A stretch of 64,000 bases of DNA from Bacteroidales bacterium (lineage in GTDB: Bacteria; Bacteroidota; Bacteroidia; Bacteroidales; F082), in NCBI GenBank assembly GCA_016284305.1, contig JAEEON010000005.1, positions 22,410 to 86,409 on the forward strand, in the 5' to 3' direction. Below are positions 55,401 to 61,794 of this stretch, piece after piece (within the stretch, counting starts at the first letter, position 1; every line of letters begins with the position of its first letter). The position numbers and the translations under genes were made by a program. The notes beneath the pieces are model-generated. The model worked only from the letters and a program-made list of their open reading frames with translations. It was not told the origin of the DNA and searched no databases.

Positions 55401-56584
55401 AAGAAATCAATAATGAACTTCAAAAACTGTTCAATGTTGCTATTTCTAGGGCAAAGTATAAATTGTTCTTTGTGGGCAATTTTAACTACTGCAAAAAGAA
55501 AGCAAAAACTAATTCCCTCGGCTCTCTATTAAATTATCTAATGACGAAAAAGAAATATCCTTTAATAGATGCAAAAATCCATTTTCCAAATATGACATTT
55601 ATAAGACCATCATTCAAAGGCCTTCCACAAATAAAGTATATGATGGAAATTTGCAAAGAGGATGCTTTTCTGCCCAAAATTAAAAACGACATTCAAAACG
55701 CGAAGAAGAGAATTATCATCTATTCTCCCTTTATGACGGAGAAAGCAGTAGCACCTCTTCTCCCATACTTAAAAGATGCCATAAGCAAAGCATGTAAAGT
55801 GGTAGTTATCACTAAGACAATTGACGAGATTAGTCCTGGCATACAAAGTCAAAAACAGAAATGCGAATCAATACTTACAAAATCAGGCATTGCTGTAATA
55901 CACAAAAAAGGAATGCATGAGAAAATAATAATTATTGATGATGAAACTGTGTGGATTGGCTCCCTTAATTTGTTTAGTTTTGGAGGAAACACAAGAGAAA
56001 TCATGTGCAAAATAATTAGTAAGGAAGGAGCAAAAGAATTTGCAGAAATATATGACATTGAGCATATTATCGAATCCGTTGATCACAACGAGGAACGAAC
56101 TTGTCCGATTTGTGGAAAAGAAGTTATTATGGCCGAAAGCGATTCTGCAGGATACTACTGGCGTTGCATAGACAAAGATGAGTGTGGATGGTCAAGAAAG
56201 CCGAACGAACCACATCCAGTTGATGGCAAGTTGGTCTGTCCAAAATGTGGTGGCGAATACGTATTGTCGATGAAAAACGAGCCGCGATGGACTTGTGTTG
56301 ACAATTCAAGACATTATCGTAAGGTAAAAAAGTCTGATTTAAAATTGATAAAAATGTGGGAAGATGTTCCCAAAAAGACGATTAAAGAGACTGAAGATTA
56401 TTTTAAAGGTTTGGCGAAAGGAAAAGAGACGGATAAACAAAAGAAAAAAACAAAACAACAAAGTAGAAAGAAAAAATCAAAGACAAAAGACAGGGTCAAT
56501 AAGTCAGATGCACCCGACTTGTTTTCAAGCCAAACAAACAACGGAAAAAGCGAGAAGAAAAATGGCCAACTAAGCATTTTTTAA
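52481..56584 (+). CDS. SF1 helicase-PLD nuclease protein, candidate type II Mokosh MkoC
   Basis: A 1367-residue protein. In order: N-terminal beta domain; SF1 (Upf1/Dna2, COG1112-like) helicase with Walker A GPPGTGKTTV (188-197); a long coiled-coil insertion (about 270-700); Walker B ILDEASMA (712-719), VGDFLQLPPI, motif VI FNVAISRAKYKLFFVGN (984-1000); one PLD nuclease motif HEKIIIIDD (His1146, Lys1148, Asp1153); two zinc ribbons starting at Cys1208 and Cys1253; and a Lys-rich tail. A single protein joining a COG1112 helicase and PLD is the definition of type II Mokosh anti-phage defence as I recall it. One HKD motif suggests a dimeric nuclease. The zinc ribbons may be a local addition. Confidence 0.75.
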   Translation: MPKNDRINNAETHQNEVQLEGFLAEFRQALQEEIKEIKKNGQSSILLTEGHRLYTSSGYWYQFKIDYLPNIPADTPCKLTFGTESHEATVIAYDDNTITIDVKEEIPNTIAEAKLDNGATVLMELLIKRIESNSTKENTAGQRMMSAADAECKNIDDDSSISFDKGLNASQIDAIKSAVCNNMTFIWGPPGTGKTTVISHVISELLKRDRSVLLVSHTNSAVNGAIEKVDKKYFAENGDSSEGQYPILRLGSGGKELVERLQLDTQVEKVSHDLVLQKEQLEKEYSEIQQLVKAIQISLTKIDWVGKTHVMSLEQLARQISEISNLIDSKRNELSELNTSIQEQLDAHPEYKESAELKQIVETIEKEIASLNQDITRINDELKLLSEKLSNAKDEIAIHEQHKELKEKEAKYFSEKTLLSKIEECKSKIKSYEQLIDKNEKSISASKAIIQQYEAKSSLGKLFANKRDYEQAKSTLDRLSKANENNRRNLEAIKLTLQGYETQLIELTAIKSQLADLKPNKTKLYWESQMKTSISQKNSLELDLKQKGDSLQELSLRKEGALSRLQVIGDVCNTIDNLFAHRKEVEDNLSHLQVRYSDGILRFEELVVEENDLCHGVYFVQKTTDIENIEALKKSIENAKAEIVNVDSEKIKNEQKEHFKRQEAIETELKQLDEQIARVSVQVILNAKVIGTTLAKSYLSDEIQSRVFDTIILDEASMAAIPALWCAAQLVEKNIVIVGDFLQLPPIVMAETDMAKKWLGRDIFEVSAAQEMFRSGTLRPNHFVMLNEQYRMKEEIANVVNIYYKQYSGLKSNDKAERFIESETDFKKWYNSKFETDIYTSFRKEHSIHLMDTASLNAWVTSVPTGINKSSRLNAFSAVLSVELAFKLLENVFVDLIEPVANPYVLIVAPYKPHIKRIEQIVQDKYHALGYERDMNLIKAGTIHSFQGKEAEIVIFDLVIDEPHYIANLFMQTEEINNELQKLFNVAISRAKYKLFFVGNFNYCKKKAKTNSLGSLLNYLMTKKKYPLIDAKIHFPNMTFIRPSFKGLPQIKYMMEICKEDAFLPKIKNDIQNAKKRIIIYSPFMTEKAVAPLLPYLKDAISKACKVVVITKTIDEISPGIQSQKQKCESILTKSGIAVIHKKGMHEKIIIIDDETVWIGSLNLFSFGGNTREIMCKIISKEGAKEFAEIYDIEHIIESVDHNEERTCPICGKEVIMAESDSAGYYWRCIDKDECGWSRKPNEPHPVDGKLVCPKCGGEYVLSMKNEPRWTCVDNSRHYRKVKKSDLKLIKMWEDVPKKTIKETEDYFKGLAKGKETDKQKKKTKQQSRKKKSKTKDRVNKSDAPDLFSSQTNNGKSEKKNGQLSIF

Positions 56585-56590
56585 CACTCA

Positions 56591-56752
56591 ATGAATGCTA
56601 AACACTGCCTGAGGAAAACAAAAACCACCATCCTAAGCTTATCCCATTGGTTTAAAGACACGAGAATAAACAGATCTAAACTTAACAAAAGAGACCAGAA
56701 AAGTTTTGATAAGTTGTTGGGTGAATTGAGAAGACAAGGAGTCCCTGTTTGA
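56591..56752 (+). CDS. Small basic protein directly after the helicase-PLD gene
   Basis: A 53-residue frame starting MNAKHCLRKTKTTILSLSHW and ending GELRRQGVPV, six bases after the helicase stop. It has 14 Lys/Arg and a predicted amphipathic C-terminal helix (DQKSFDKLLGELRRQG). No family is recognised. The position and charge suggest a real cotranscribed gene, perhaps a nucleic-acid-binding accessory; chance is not excluded. Confidence 0.4.
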   Translation: MNAKHCLRKTKTTILSLSHWFKDTRINRSKLNKRDQKSFDKLLGELRRQGVPV

Positions 56753-56773
56753 TAATTCATATTACATAAGTCT

Positions 56774-56986
56774 TCACGGGTTGGCGCTATCTTTTAGTCG
56801 TTCTTTCTCCGCAATAATCTTCCTTCCTTGTTCCACCAGGCTGTAAATCTCATCTTCTATTGTCGGAAGGCCTTTTTCCAACCTCCTCTTGTTTGTTATC
56901 TCCAAATCTTCTTTCGCTTCCTCCATGCCTTTTTTCGCTAGATCCATAATTGAAAGCCAGTGCATTGCTTCTAGATACTCCATCAT
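56774..56986 (-). CDS. Small helical protein of unknown function
   Basis: A 70-residue protein, almost wholly helical and charged (MEEAKEDLEITNKRRLEKGL; IYSLVEQGRKIIAEKERLKD). The ATG at 56986 is preferred over a TTG ten codons upstream because the -7 box CAAAAGTA (minus TACTTTTG, 57021-57014) precedes it. It resembles no known family with certainty. It is divergent from the 108-residue gene, with palindrome b in between. Confidence 0.5.
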   Translation of the reverse strand: MMEYLEAMHWLSIMDLAKKGMEEAKEDLEITNKRRLEKGLPTIEDEIYSLVEQGRKIIAEKERLKDSANP

Positions 56987-57046
56987 GTTTTGTCTGTTTT
57001 TGATCAATCCAAGCAAAAGTATAAATATGACTTAATGTGTCGCTAT

Positions 57047-57103
57047 TTGCAAGGCTTGCAAACCGTTTTTTCTTGCGCATAAGCAGCGGTTGTGTTTCTT
57101 TTG
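57047..57103 (+). promoter_or_regulatory. Palindrome/T-tract promoter module, copy b
   Basis: TTGCAAGGCTTGCAA at 57047-57061, T6 at 57066-57071, TTG at 57073-57075 and -7 box TTCTTTTG at 57096-57103 (one mismatch to TAnnTTTG). Centre to -7 is 42 bases. It drives the 57126 gene; the palindrome also lies upstream of the divergent 70-residue gene. Confidence 0.65.
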
Positions 57104-57125
57104 CGGCACCTAAACGTGAATCGAT

Positions 57126-57452
57126 ATGAAAACAAACCCACAAGAAAAACAGAATGTGTCTTTTGTGTGTAACCGCATTGCCTTGTTATCTTTTCTGTCC
57201 TCAATACCGGCACGTAAGAACTCAAAACTCACTATCGCCACTCATGTTGCTGAACAGAACATCGTTTTGAATGGCTACCATGAAGCGCCAATTCCTTGTA
57301 CCGATTGTAAGGGCAGCGATGCCGTTTTCAGCATGCCTCTTCTTGGATTAAGAAAATACTGCAAACTTATTACCGATGAAACCATCCGCTTCACATTGGA
57401 AGGTGACTCCCTGCAAATCAACACAACTATTCTTACCGTTAAGGTGAATTAA
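57126..57452 (+). CDS. Unrecognised 108-residue protein
   Basis: A 108-residue protein with no family I recognise. It has a Cys pair in PCTDCKGSD (about residues 58-66), perhaps structural, and a C-terminal beta-rich part (RFTLEGDSLQINTTILTVKVN). The N-terminal stretch FVCNRIALLSFLSSIPARKN is moderately hydrophobic but no signal peptide is convincing. It starts about 16 bases after the predicted transcript start of module b and is followed by a long inverted repeat. Confidence 0.5.
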   Translation: MKTNPQEKQNVSFVCNRIALLSFLSSIPARKNSKLTIATHVAEQNIVLNGYHEAPIPCTDCKGSDAVFSMPLLGLRKYCKLITDETIRFTLEGDSLQINTTILTVKVN

Positions 57453-57530
57453 GCCAGCTTCACTTATGACAATCGTTTCGGACGTGCTATGCGAGGCTCT
57501 TTGAGTAACCGTAACATAAGTGGCTGGCTT
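57451..57530. other. Long inverted repeat / possible structured RNA after the 108-residue gene
   Basis: AAGCCAGCTTCACTTATG at 57451-57468 is complementary to CATAAGTGGCTGGCTT at 57515-57530, except for two bulged bases, around a 46-base loop. The left arm overlaps the stop codon. It could be a terminator, an RNA structure or an old element end. Confidence 0.5.
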
Positions 57531-57548
57531 TCTGTAAGTTTTGTCCTT

Positions 57549-57605
57549 TTACAAGCCTTGCAAAACGTTTTTCGCTTGATAGTTTTTAGGAAGGTTATAG
57601 TTTTG
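57549..57605 (+). promoter_or_regulatory. Palindrome/T-tract promoter module, copy c
   Basis: TTACAAGCCTTGCAA at 57549-57563, T5 at 57568-57572, TTG at 57576-57578 and TAGTTTTG at 57598-57605, centre to -7 exactly 42 bases. No convincing gene follows; only a short frame at 57662-57745 and the 3' end of the minus-strand 57762 gene. Confidence 0.6.
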
Positions 57606-57661
57606 CATCGTCATCACGAGATTCAAGGCTTATTGCGGCTGCCGCTATTTCGGCAGGACTG

Positions 57662-57745
57662 ATGGAGGAAGTGCCGCCCTCCGATGACTTTTTTGTTAAC
57701 CCCAGCAGACGGATATTGAGGGTAATTGTTGCCTTTGAGAAGTGA
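57662..57745 (+). CDS. Possible 27-residue peptide or gene remnant behind module c
   Basis: MEEVPPSDDFFVNPSRRILR onwards, ending VAFEK. The frame stays open for about 24 codons upstream without a start codon (…SRLIAAAAISAGL), as if the beginning of a gene had been lost. It fills most of the 57531-57761 gap. Confidence 0.25.
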   Translation: MEEVPPSDDFFVNPSRRILRVIVAFEK

Positions 57746-57761
57746 CGGCTGTTGGGGCTCT

Positions 57762-58817
57762 TTATAGTTTACATTGCCACTCCACCAAATTCCTTGGCAA
57801 AGGAATGCGTTTTCGCTCTCCGCGCTTTCCAGTAATATAGTAGTTACTGGCAATCTCAGAATCCATTCGAGCAAGAAAGGCCTCTTTTATGCGAGAGCAT
57901 TTCTCGTTAATGGCATTTTGAGTTGGATCAACAATTTTTTCTATGCTTCCACTAATAATCATTGACTGAATCCGATTGGTAATATGAGCATATATCTCTT
58001 TCAGTTCATCTTTATAATCAATCAGATCCTTGAAGTAGATGCCTTCCTCATGTTTTAGAAAAAGCAAAAACAGTGCCTTTGGTAAAGGAGATATTTCAAT
58101 CGGCATGTTCCCGAAATCGGGCAACACAATCTCAAATTTTGGTGTGATGATAATCTTACTCAATTTTCCCTTAATCGGTACCATGCAGCGAAGCACAAAC
58201 TCCTCGACACCTTCTTTCCTCAATTGGCTGATAGCATCAGCTATTTCAATGTCAATAGAAGTCCAATCAAAACGGTCGTCTGCTGGACAATACTTTTTCT
58301 CGAAAGCGGTAAATAACGTTTGGGGTTCTGAAATACTATAGCGAATACCATCATCCTCGGCTTCTCTCTCTTTGGTCACTGCATCGAGATAGTAGCTTAA
58401 CTGAACACCCCAATCCACCTGAGATAATGGCTGTAGTTGAAAACAGCTAAAAACAAGGTCTTCACGTACGAGCGACCGGAACAAACAAGCGCCAACATCC
58501 TTGTCTTCATCGGCAATATATTGTCGTAACAAATCGTTGCCGACACGTTGTAGTGGCTCACCTTTCCAATTAGGGTAACGGTACAGGATCTGCTCTTTCG
58601 TTATGTTATTACTTAACTCGGGAAAATAACAGAAATCAAATTTCCTGCTTTTAAACAGTTCCTTTATTTCTGGCAAATGTGTTTCAATGTATCTAGAAAA
58701 CTCGGATTCAGATGTGGGGTCATAATATAATATCTGATTGTCCCAAATTTGACCAGGCTCTTCTTTAAGATGCACTCTCGTTTTTCCAATGGGTTTAAAA
58801 GGAGTATTGTTTGGCAT
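57762..58817 (-). CDS. Conserved-looking 351-residue protein of unknown function
   Basis: A 351-residue cytoplasmic protein; the family is not recognised by name. The central part FEIVLPDFGNMPIEISPLPK and LFLLFLKHEEGIYFKDLIDY, followed by basic C-terminal YYITGKRGERKRIPLPRNLV, looks like a conserved helical domain I associate with Bacteroidetes hypothetical proteins. No catalytic motif stands out. It has its own minus-strand -7 box (TACTTTTG, 58852-58845) with TTG at 58875-58873, and is divergent from the DUF932 gene across palindrome d. Confidence 0.55.
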   Translation of the reverse strand: MPNNTPFKPIGKTRVHLKEEPGQIWDNQILYYDPTSESEFSRYIETHLPEIKELFKSRKFDFCYFPELSNNITKEQILYRYPNWKGEPLQRVGNDLLRQYIADEDKDVGACLFRSLVREDLVFSCFQLQPLSQVDWGVQLSYYLDAVTKEREAEDDGIRYSISEPQTLFTAFEKKYCPADDRFDWTSIDIEIADAISQLRKEGVEEFVLRCMVPIKGKLSKIIITPKFEIVLPDFGNMPIEISPLPKALFLLFLKHEEGIYFKDLIDYKDELKEIYAHITNRIQSMIISGSIEKIVDPTQNAINEKCSRIKEAFLARMDSEIASNYYITGKRGERKRIPLPRNLVEWQCKL

Positions 58818-58883
58818 AGGCTTGACTTACTTCTAATCAGATTACAAAAGTACGGTTTTTATCATCATCACACAAGGCGGTTT

Positions 58884-58940
58884 TTGCAAGGCTTGCAATC
58901 ATTTTTCCTTTGGTCGGTTTTGCGTGATGCTATATTTTTG
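58884..58940 (+). promoter_or_regulatory. Palindrome/T-tract promoter module, copy d
   Basis: TTGCAAGGCTTGCAA at 58884-58898, T5 at 58902-58906, TTG at 58910-58912 and TATTTTTG at 58933-58940, centre to -7 exactly 42. The palindrome also lies 39 bases from the -7 box of the divergent 351-residue gene, so one bound regulator could act both ways. Confidence 0.7.
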
Positions 58941-58959
58941 CGCTAAATCTTAATGAGTT

Positions 58960-59973
58960 ATGATTACAAGAGACGCAAAAAAAATCAATCTGGACGAGGT
59001 GTTTTTCCCTGTGGTGGAGCAGCCTGTCCGCTGGTTTGGTAATGATGGTGTCGGCAAAAGCATTCCTGGTTATAAGGCTATCGTGGATCGCGACACGGGC
59101 AGAACATTAAGCGTGGTGTCAAGCAAGTACCGCTTGGTCACCAATTATGAGGCTTTTCGTGTTGCCGACCATGTAGTGCGAGAGGTTTTTGAGGGCAAGA
59201 CGTTGAGCGATTTCGATTGCTACAATGTGCTGATGCCCCAGTCAAAGGGCTCTTGCCGTATCGACCTGATCATTCCCAACAACTTTAACAAGTTGTTTGG
59301 CAACGACAAAGAAAGTTGGATTCCGTTTGTCCGTATCTCCAATAGTTATAACCGTACGACAACACTTAAATACGAAATAGGTTTCTGTCGTTGGATTTGC
59401 TTGAACGGTGTCATCTTTGGTAAAATGGGAATCAATTTTTCCGTCACACACACTGATGGAATTACTGACAAAGAAATCGCTAAATTGAAAACCAATGCCA
59501 GGAGTCACATTGGATCCATAGGCTCCTTGTGGGCTGCATTTGAACAGAAGATGGAAATGTTGAAGAGTATAGAACTGCCTTTATCCTCGGCTTTGGCCAT
59601 GTTCTGTAAGGCCTTTGAAATTGTAGTTGACAAAGGCAGGGCAACACCAGCTCAAATCGATGGCTATTCGCTTCGCGCAAAGCAAATCATGGAGGCTAGT
59701 AAGGATTACTTTAGAGATCTTGGTAGCAATGCCTATGCGATGATGAACGTGTTGACAGACTTCGCGTCATTCCCCGAATGGACCAATCATCCCGCCAATT
59801 TCGTTGACGGATACCAGCGTCGGGTAGGGAGGTGGGTTGACAACTTCATTGAAGAACAAAACAAGCCAGGTTTCAATCTTTCTCAATATATTGGTGCGGA
59901 GTACCAAAGCACAGCGGATTATATGGAAACCCTTTTGCAAGGCTTGCAATCCACTTTTTTCTTGACAAAATGA
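58960..59973 (+). CDS. DUF932 (phage/plasmid-like) family protein
   Basis: A 337-residue protein of DUF932, seen in GYKAIVDRDTGRTLSVVSSKYRLVTNYEAF and IRISNSYNRTTTLKYEIGFCRWICLNG. Members are common on phages, plasmids and conjugative elements; the function is unknown. It starts about 13 bases after the predicted transcript start of module d. Its C-terminal codons LLQGLQ contain palindrome e, so the next gene's control site is embedded in its coding region. Confidence 0.8.
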   Translation: MITRDAKKINLDEVFFPVVEQPVRWFGNDGVGKSIPGYKAIVDRDTGRTLSVVSSKYRLVTNYEAFRVADHVVREVFEGKTLSDFDCYNVLMPQSKGSCRIDLIIPNNFNKLFGNDKESWIPFVRISNSYNRTTTLKYEIGFCRWICLNGVIFGKMGINFSVTHTDGITDKEIAKLKTNARSHIGSIGSLWAAFEQKMEMLKSIELPLSSALAMFCKAFEIVVDKGRATPAQIDGYSLRAKQIMEASKDYFRDLGSNAYAMMNVLTDFASFPEWTNHPANFVDGYQRRVGRWVDNFIEEQNKPGFNLSQYIGAEYQSTADYMETLLQGLQSTFFLTK

Positions 59974-59990
59974 AAGTTGTTTTTAGATTG
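59935..59990 (+). promoter_or_regulatory. Palindrome/T-tract promoter module, copy e
   Basis: TTGCAAGGCTTGCAA at 59935-59949 inside the DUF932 3' end, T6 at 59955-59960, TTG at 59962-59964 and a weak -7 (TAGATTG) beginning at 59984, again 42 bases from the centre. The zinc-ribbon gene starts at 60019. Confidence 0.6.
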
Positions 59991-60018
59991 TCAACGAACA
60001 ACTCAAATATAAAACATC

Positions 60019-60642
60019 ATGATACCAGGCCACGCCAAACTAGTTGAATGCCCCTATTGCGGTTCAAAAAAAGAATTAATGACCATTGTTTCTGGCAACA
60101 CCTTTGATGCCGTCTATTGGTCCGACAACAAAATGGAAGCTCCCATGTTGCCCCGTGTCTCACCGGTTCAGAAATGCCCCGAGTGCGGGAAGTACTACAT
60201 TGAGCGTTTACAGAATTACACCTATGGTGATGATTATTCCGGTGAAGAAGGTTGGCTCACCTACGATGAATGGAAGGAGGCATACCGCCAGTTCTCCAAA
60301 CCCAGGACAATCCTTCCTAATGACTATGCTACCTTGATGTTGTGCCTGATTCAAGCCTATAACGATCGCTTCCGCAATAACTTTATTGTAGGGATTGACC
60401 CTCAAAAAGATGAAGCCTTCGTTGACGGCATCATTCTGAAATACATCAAGATTTTCGATTGGGAGCAAGGCTCACCATTGTTTAAGGCAGAACTTTACCG
60501 TGAAGCTGGCGAAATGGAGAAATGCTCCGAAGTGCTTCAAGCTATAAACCCCAGCGATCTTGACGACTTCAATCGTACAATCTTCTTCGAAATAAAAGAG
60601 CGCATGGAACGGGGTGACAGGAAGGTTTTTCGGATTAACTGA
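60019..60642 (+). CDS. Zinc-ribbon protein of unknown function
   Basis: A 207-residue protein with two Cys pairs, CPYCGSKKEL (about residues 11-20) and KCPECGKYYIERL (about 52-64), that would bind one zinc. The remaining 140 residues are mostly helical with TPR-like texture (LFKAELYREAGEMEKCSEVLQAI). No family is recognised. It follows the DUF932 gene by 45 bases and has its own module e. A role as a small adaptor is possible. Confidence 0.55.
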   Translation: MIPGHAKLVECPYCGSKKELMTIVSGNTFDAVYWSDNKMEAPMLPRVSPVQKCPECGKYYIERLQNYTYGDDYSGEEGWLTYDEWKEAYRQFSKPRTILPNDYATLMLCLIQAYNDRFRNNFIVGIDPQKDEAFVDGIILKYIKIFDWEQGSPLFKAELYREAGEMEKCSEVLQAINPSDLDDFNRTIFFEIKERMERGDRKVFRIN

Positions 60643-60666
60643 TTTAAATGCTATTTGTTCTTTGTC

Positions 60667-61692
60667 TTATTGTTTAGCCAACTCATACTGAAGAAACGCC
60701 ACTTGTAGATTCTTCTTGATACGATGCCGAAGCAGCCGTGGCTCCAACACCTCGATGTGCTGGCCAAATCCCAGTATAACACGCTCCAGTTCCTGGTTGG
60801 GTACCACGTCAATGGTGACGATGATGCTTCCGTCAGGTTCCTTGCCAACCACCTTTTGCGTGCTGTGAAACGGCTTGGTGATGACGTAAGGGGCTTGGTC
60901 GCTGTCCACCTTCAGCTTCACGGTCTGCGGTTCGCTTTTCAAGTCCTTGGTCACGCCGATTACGTTGTCAAAATAGTGCTCTGGGTCAAAGAAAGTGTTT
61001 TCCCTAAAACTCTTGTCAGTGCATGGTTCGATAGATTCAATGCGGTCCAGTGCGTAGTTGCAAATGCCGTCGCGGACATAATCGTAGCAGATGATGAACC
61101 AGCGGTTACGGTATTCCTTAAGTAAATATGGTGAGATGGCAAAAGGCCTTGCCTGCCTTGCCTTGAACGATTTGTAGTTGATGACGATCGCCTTTTTGCT
61201 GACGATGTACTGGTAAAGCGTGCTCACATGCTCCAGTCCCCTCAGCCGCTCGTTTTTCTCCAAGTGGATGGCCGGTATATCGTGCTTAGTGGTGACTGCG
61301 ATATGGTCGCCCAAACGGTCGATGATGTCCGTCACAGGGCTGAATTGTGAGAATACCTGAAAATGGCGCAGGATATCCATAGCCTGCTGTAGGGTACTCA
61401 CGTCGGCATCCGACAAAGGGATGTTGGTGATGCTGTAGTTCCTGTCGGAATAGGTGTAATACTTCTTATCCACTACGACGATGGGAGCTTCATAGCCCAG
61501 CTTGTTGCTTCGCATCAGCTGGATGTCAGCCTGAACTGTGCGGCGACTCACACCCTCGGTGCGACCTTCGCAGTCGTATAAGGCATCCGAGCAAGCCTCG
61601 ATGAGATCTTCAAGAGTCCAGCGGCGATAATGGTTCTGCAAGCATCTGTCAATGGTGGTCAGACGGATCAATTGGCTTCTGTTGAGTGGCAT
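60667..61692 (-). CDS. WYL-domain transcriptional regulator divergent from rtcB
   Basis: A 341-residue regulator. The N-terminal winged helix region (about residues 1-80) includes TLEDLIEACSDALYD and GVSRRTVQADIQLMRS; a WYL domain spans about 150-235 with KAIVINYKSF, ARPFAISPYLLKEYRNRWFIICYD; a WCX-like C-terminal domain follows. WYL proteins sense nucleic-acid or nucleotide ligands. The start at 61692 is used because the longer upstream frame runs antisense across rtcB. It is divergent from rtcB with an inverted repeat between, so it probably controls rtcB and itself. Confidence 0.88.
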   Translation of the reverse strand: MPLNRSQLIRLTTIDRCLQNHYRRWTLEDLIEACSDALYDCEGRTEGVSRRTVQADIQLMRSNKLGYEAPIVVVDKKYYTYSDRNYSITNIPLSDADVSTLQQAMDILRHFQVFSQFSPVTDIIDRLGDHIAVTTKHDIPAIHLEKNERLRGLEHVSTLYQYIVSKKAIVINYKSFKARQARPFAISPYLLKEYRNRWFIICYDYVRDGICNYALDRIESIEPCTDKSFRENTFFDPEHYFDNVIGVTKDLKSEPQTVKLKVDSDQAPYVITKPFHSTQKVVGKEPDGSIIVTIDVVPNQELERVILGFGQHIEVLEPRLLRHRIKKNLQVAFLQYELAKQ

Positions 61693-61730
61693 TTTTCGTT
61701 TTTTTTGCAAAATAACAAATATTTTTCCAA

Positions 61731-61751
61731 CTGCGCAAATAGGCTGCGCAG
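61731..61751. promoter_or_regulatory. Candidate operator in the WYL-rtcB divergent region
   Basis: CTGCGCA and TGCGCAG flank seven bases; the core TGCGCA is itself palindromic and repeats with a 13-base period. It lies 10 bases upstream of the rtcB -7 box, over the -33 position, as expected for a repressor or an activator touching polymerase. Confidence 0.6.
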
Positions 61752-61760
61752 TCCCCCCTG

Positions 61761-61768
61761 TATCTTTG
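61761..61768 (+). promoter_or_regulatory. -7 box of rtcB
   Basis: TATCTTTG, 27 bases before the rtcB start. The -33 position is occupied by the inverted repeat and has no TTG, suggesting that transcription needs an activator. Confidence 0.6.
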
Positions 61769-61794
61769 CAGCGTAATAATAAAAACCATGTAAT

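Noticed and set aside
52409..59949. Palindromes as ordinary intrinsic terminators
   Set aside because: Although T-tracts follow, copies d and c lie upstream of plus-strand promoters with no plus-strand gene ending there, copy e lies inside a coding region, and the spacing to -7 boxes is fixed; the stem would be only about five base pairs.
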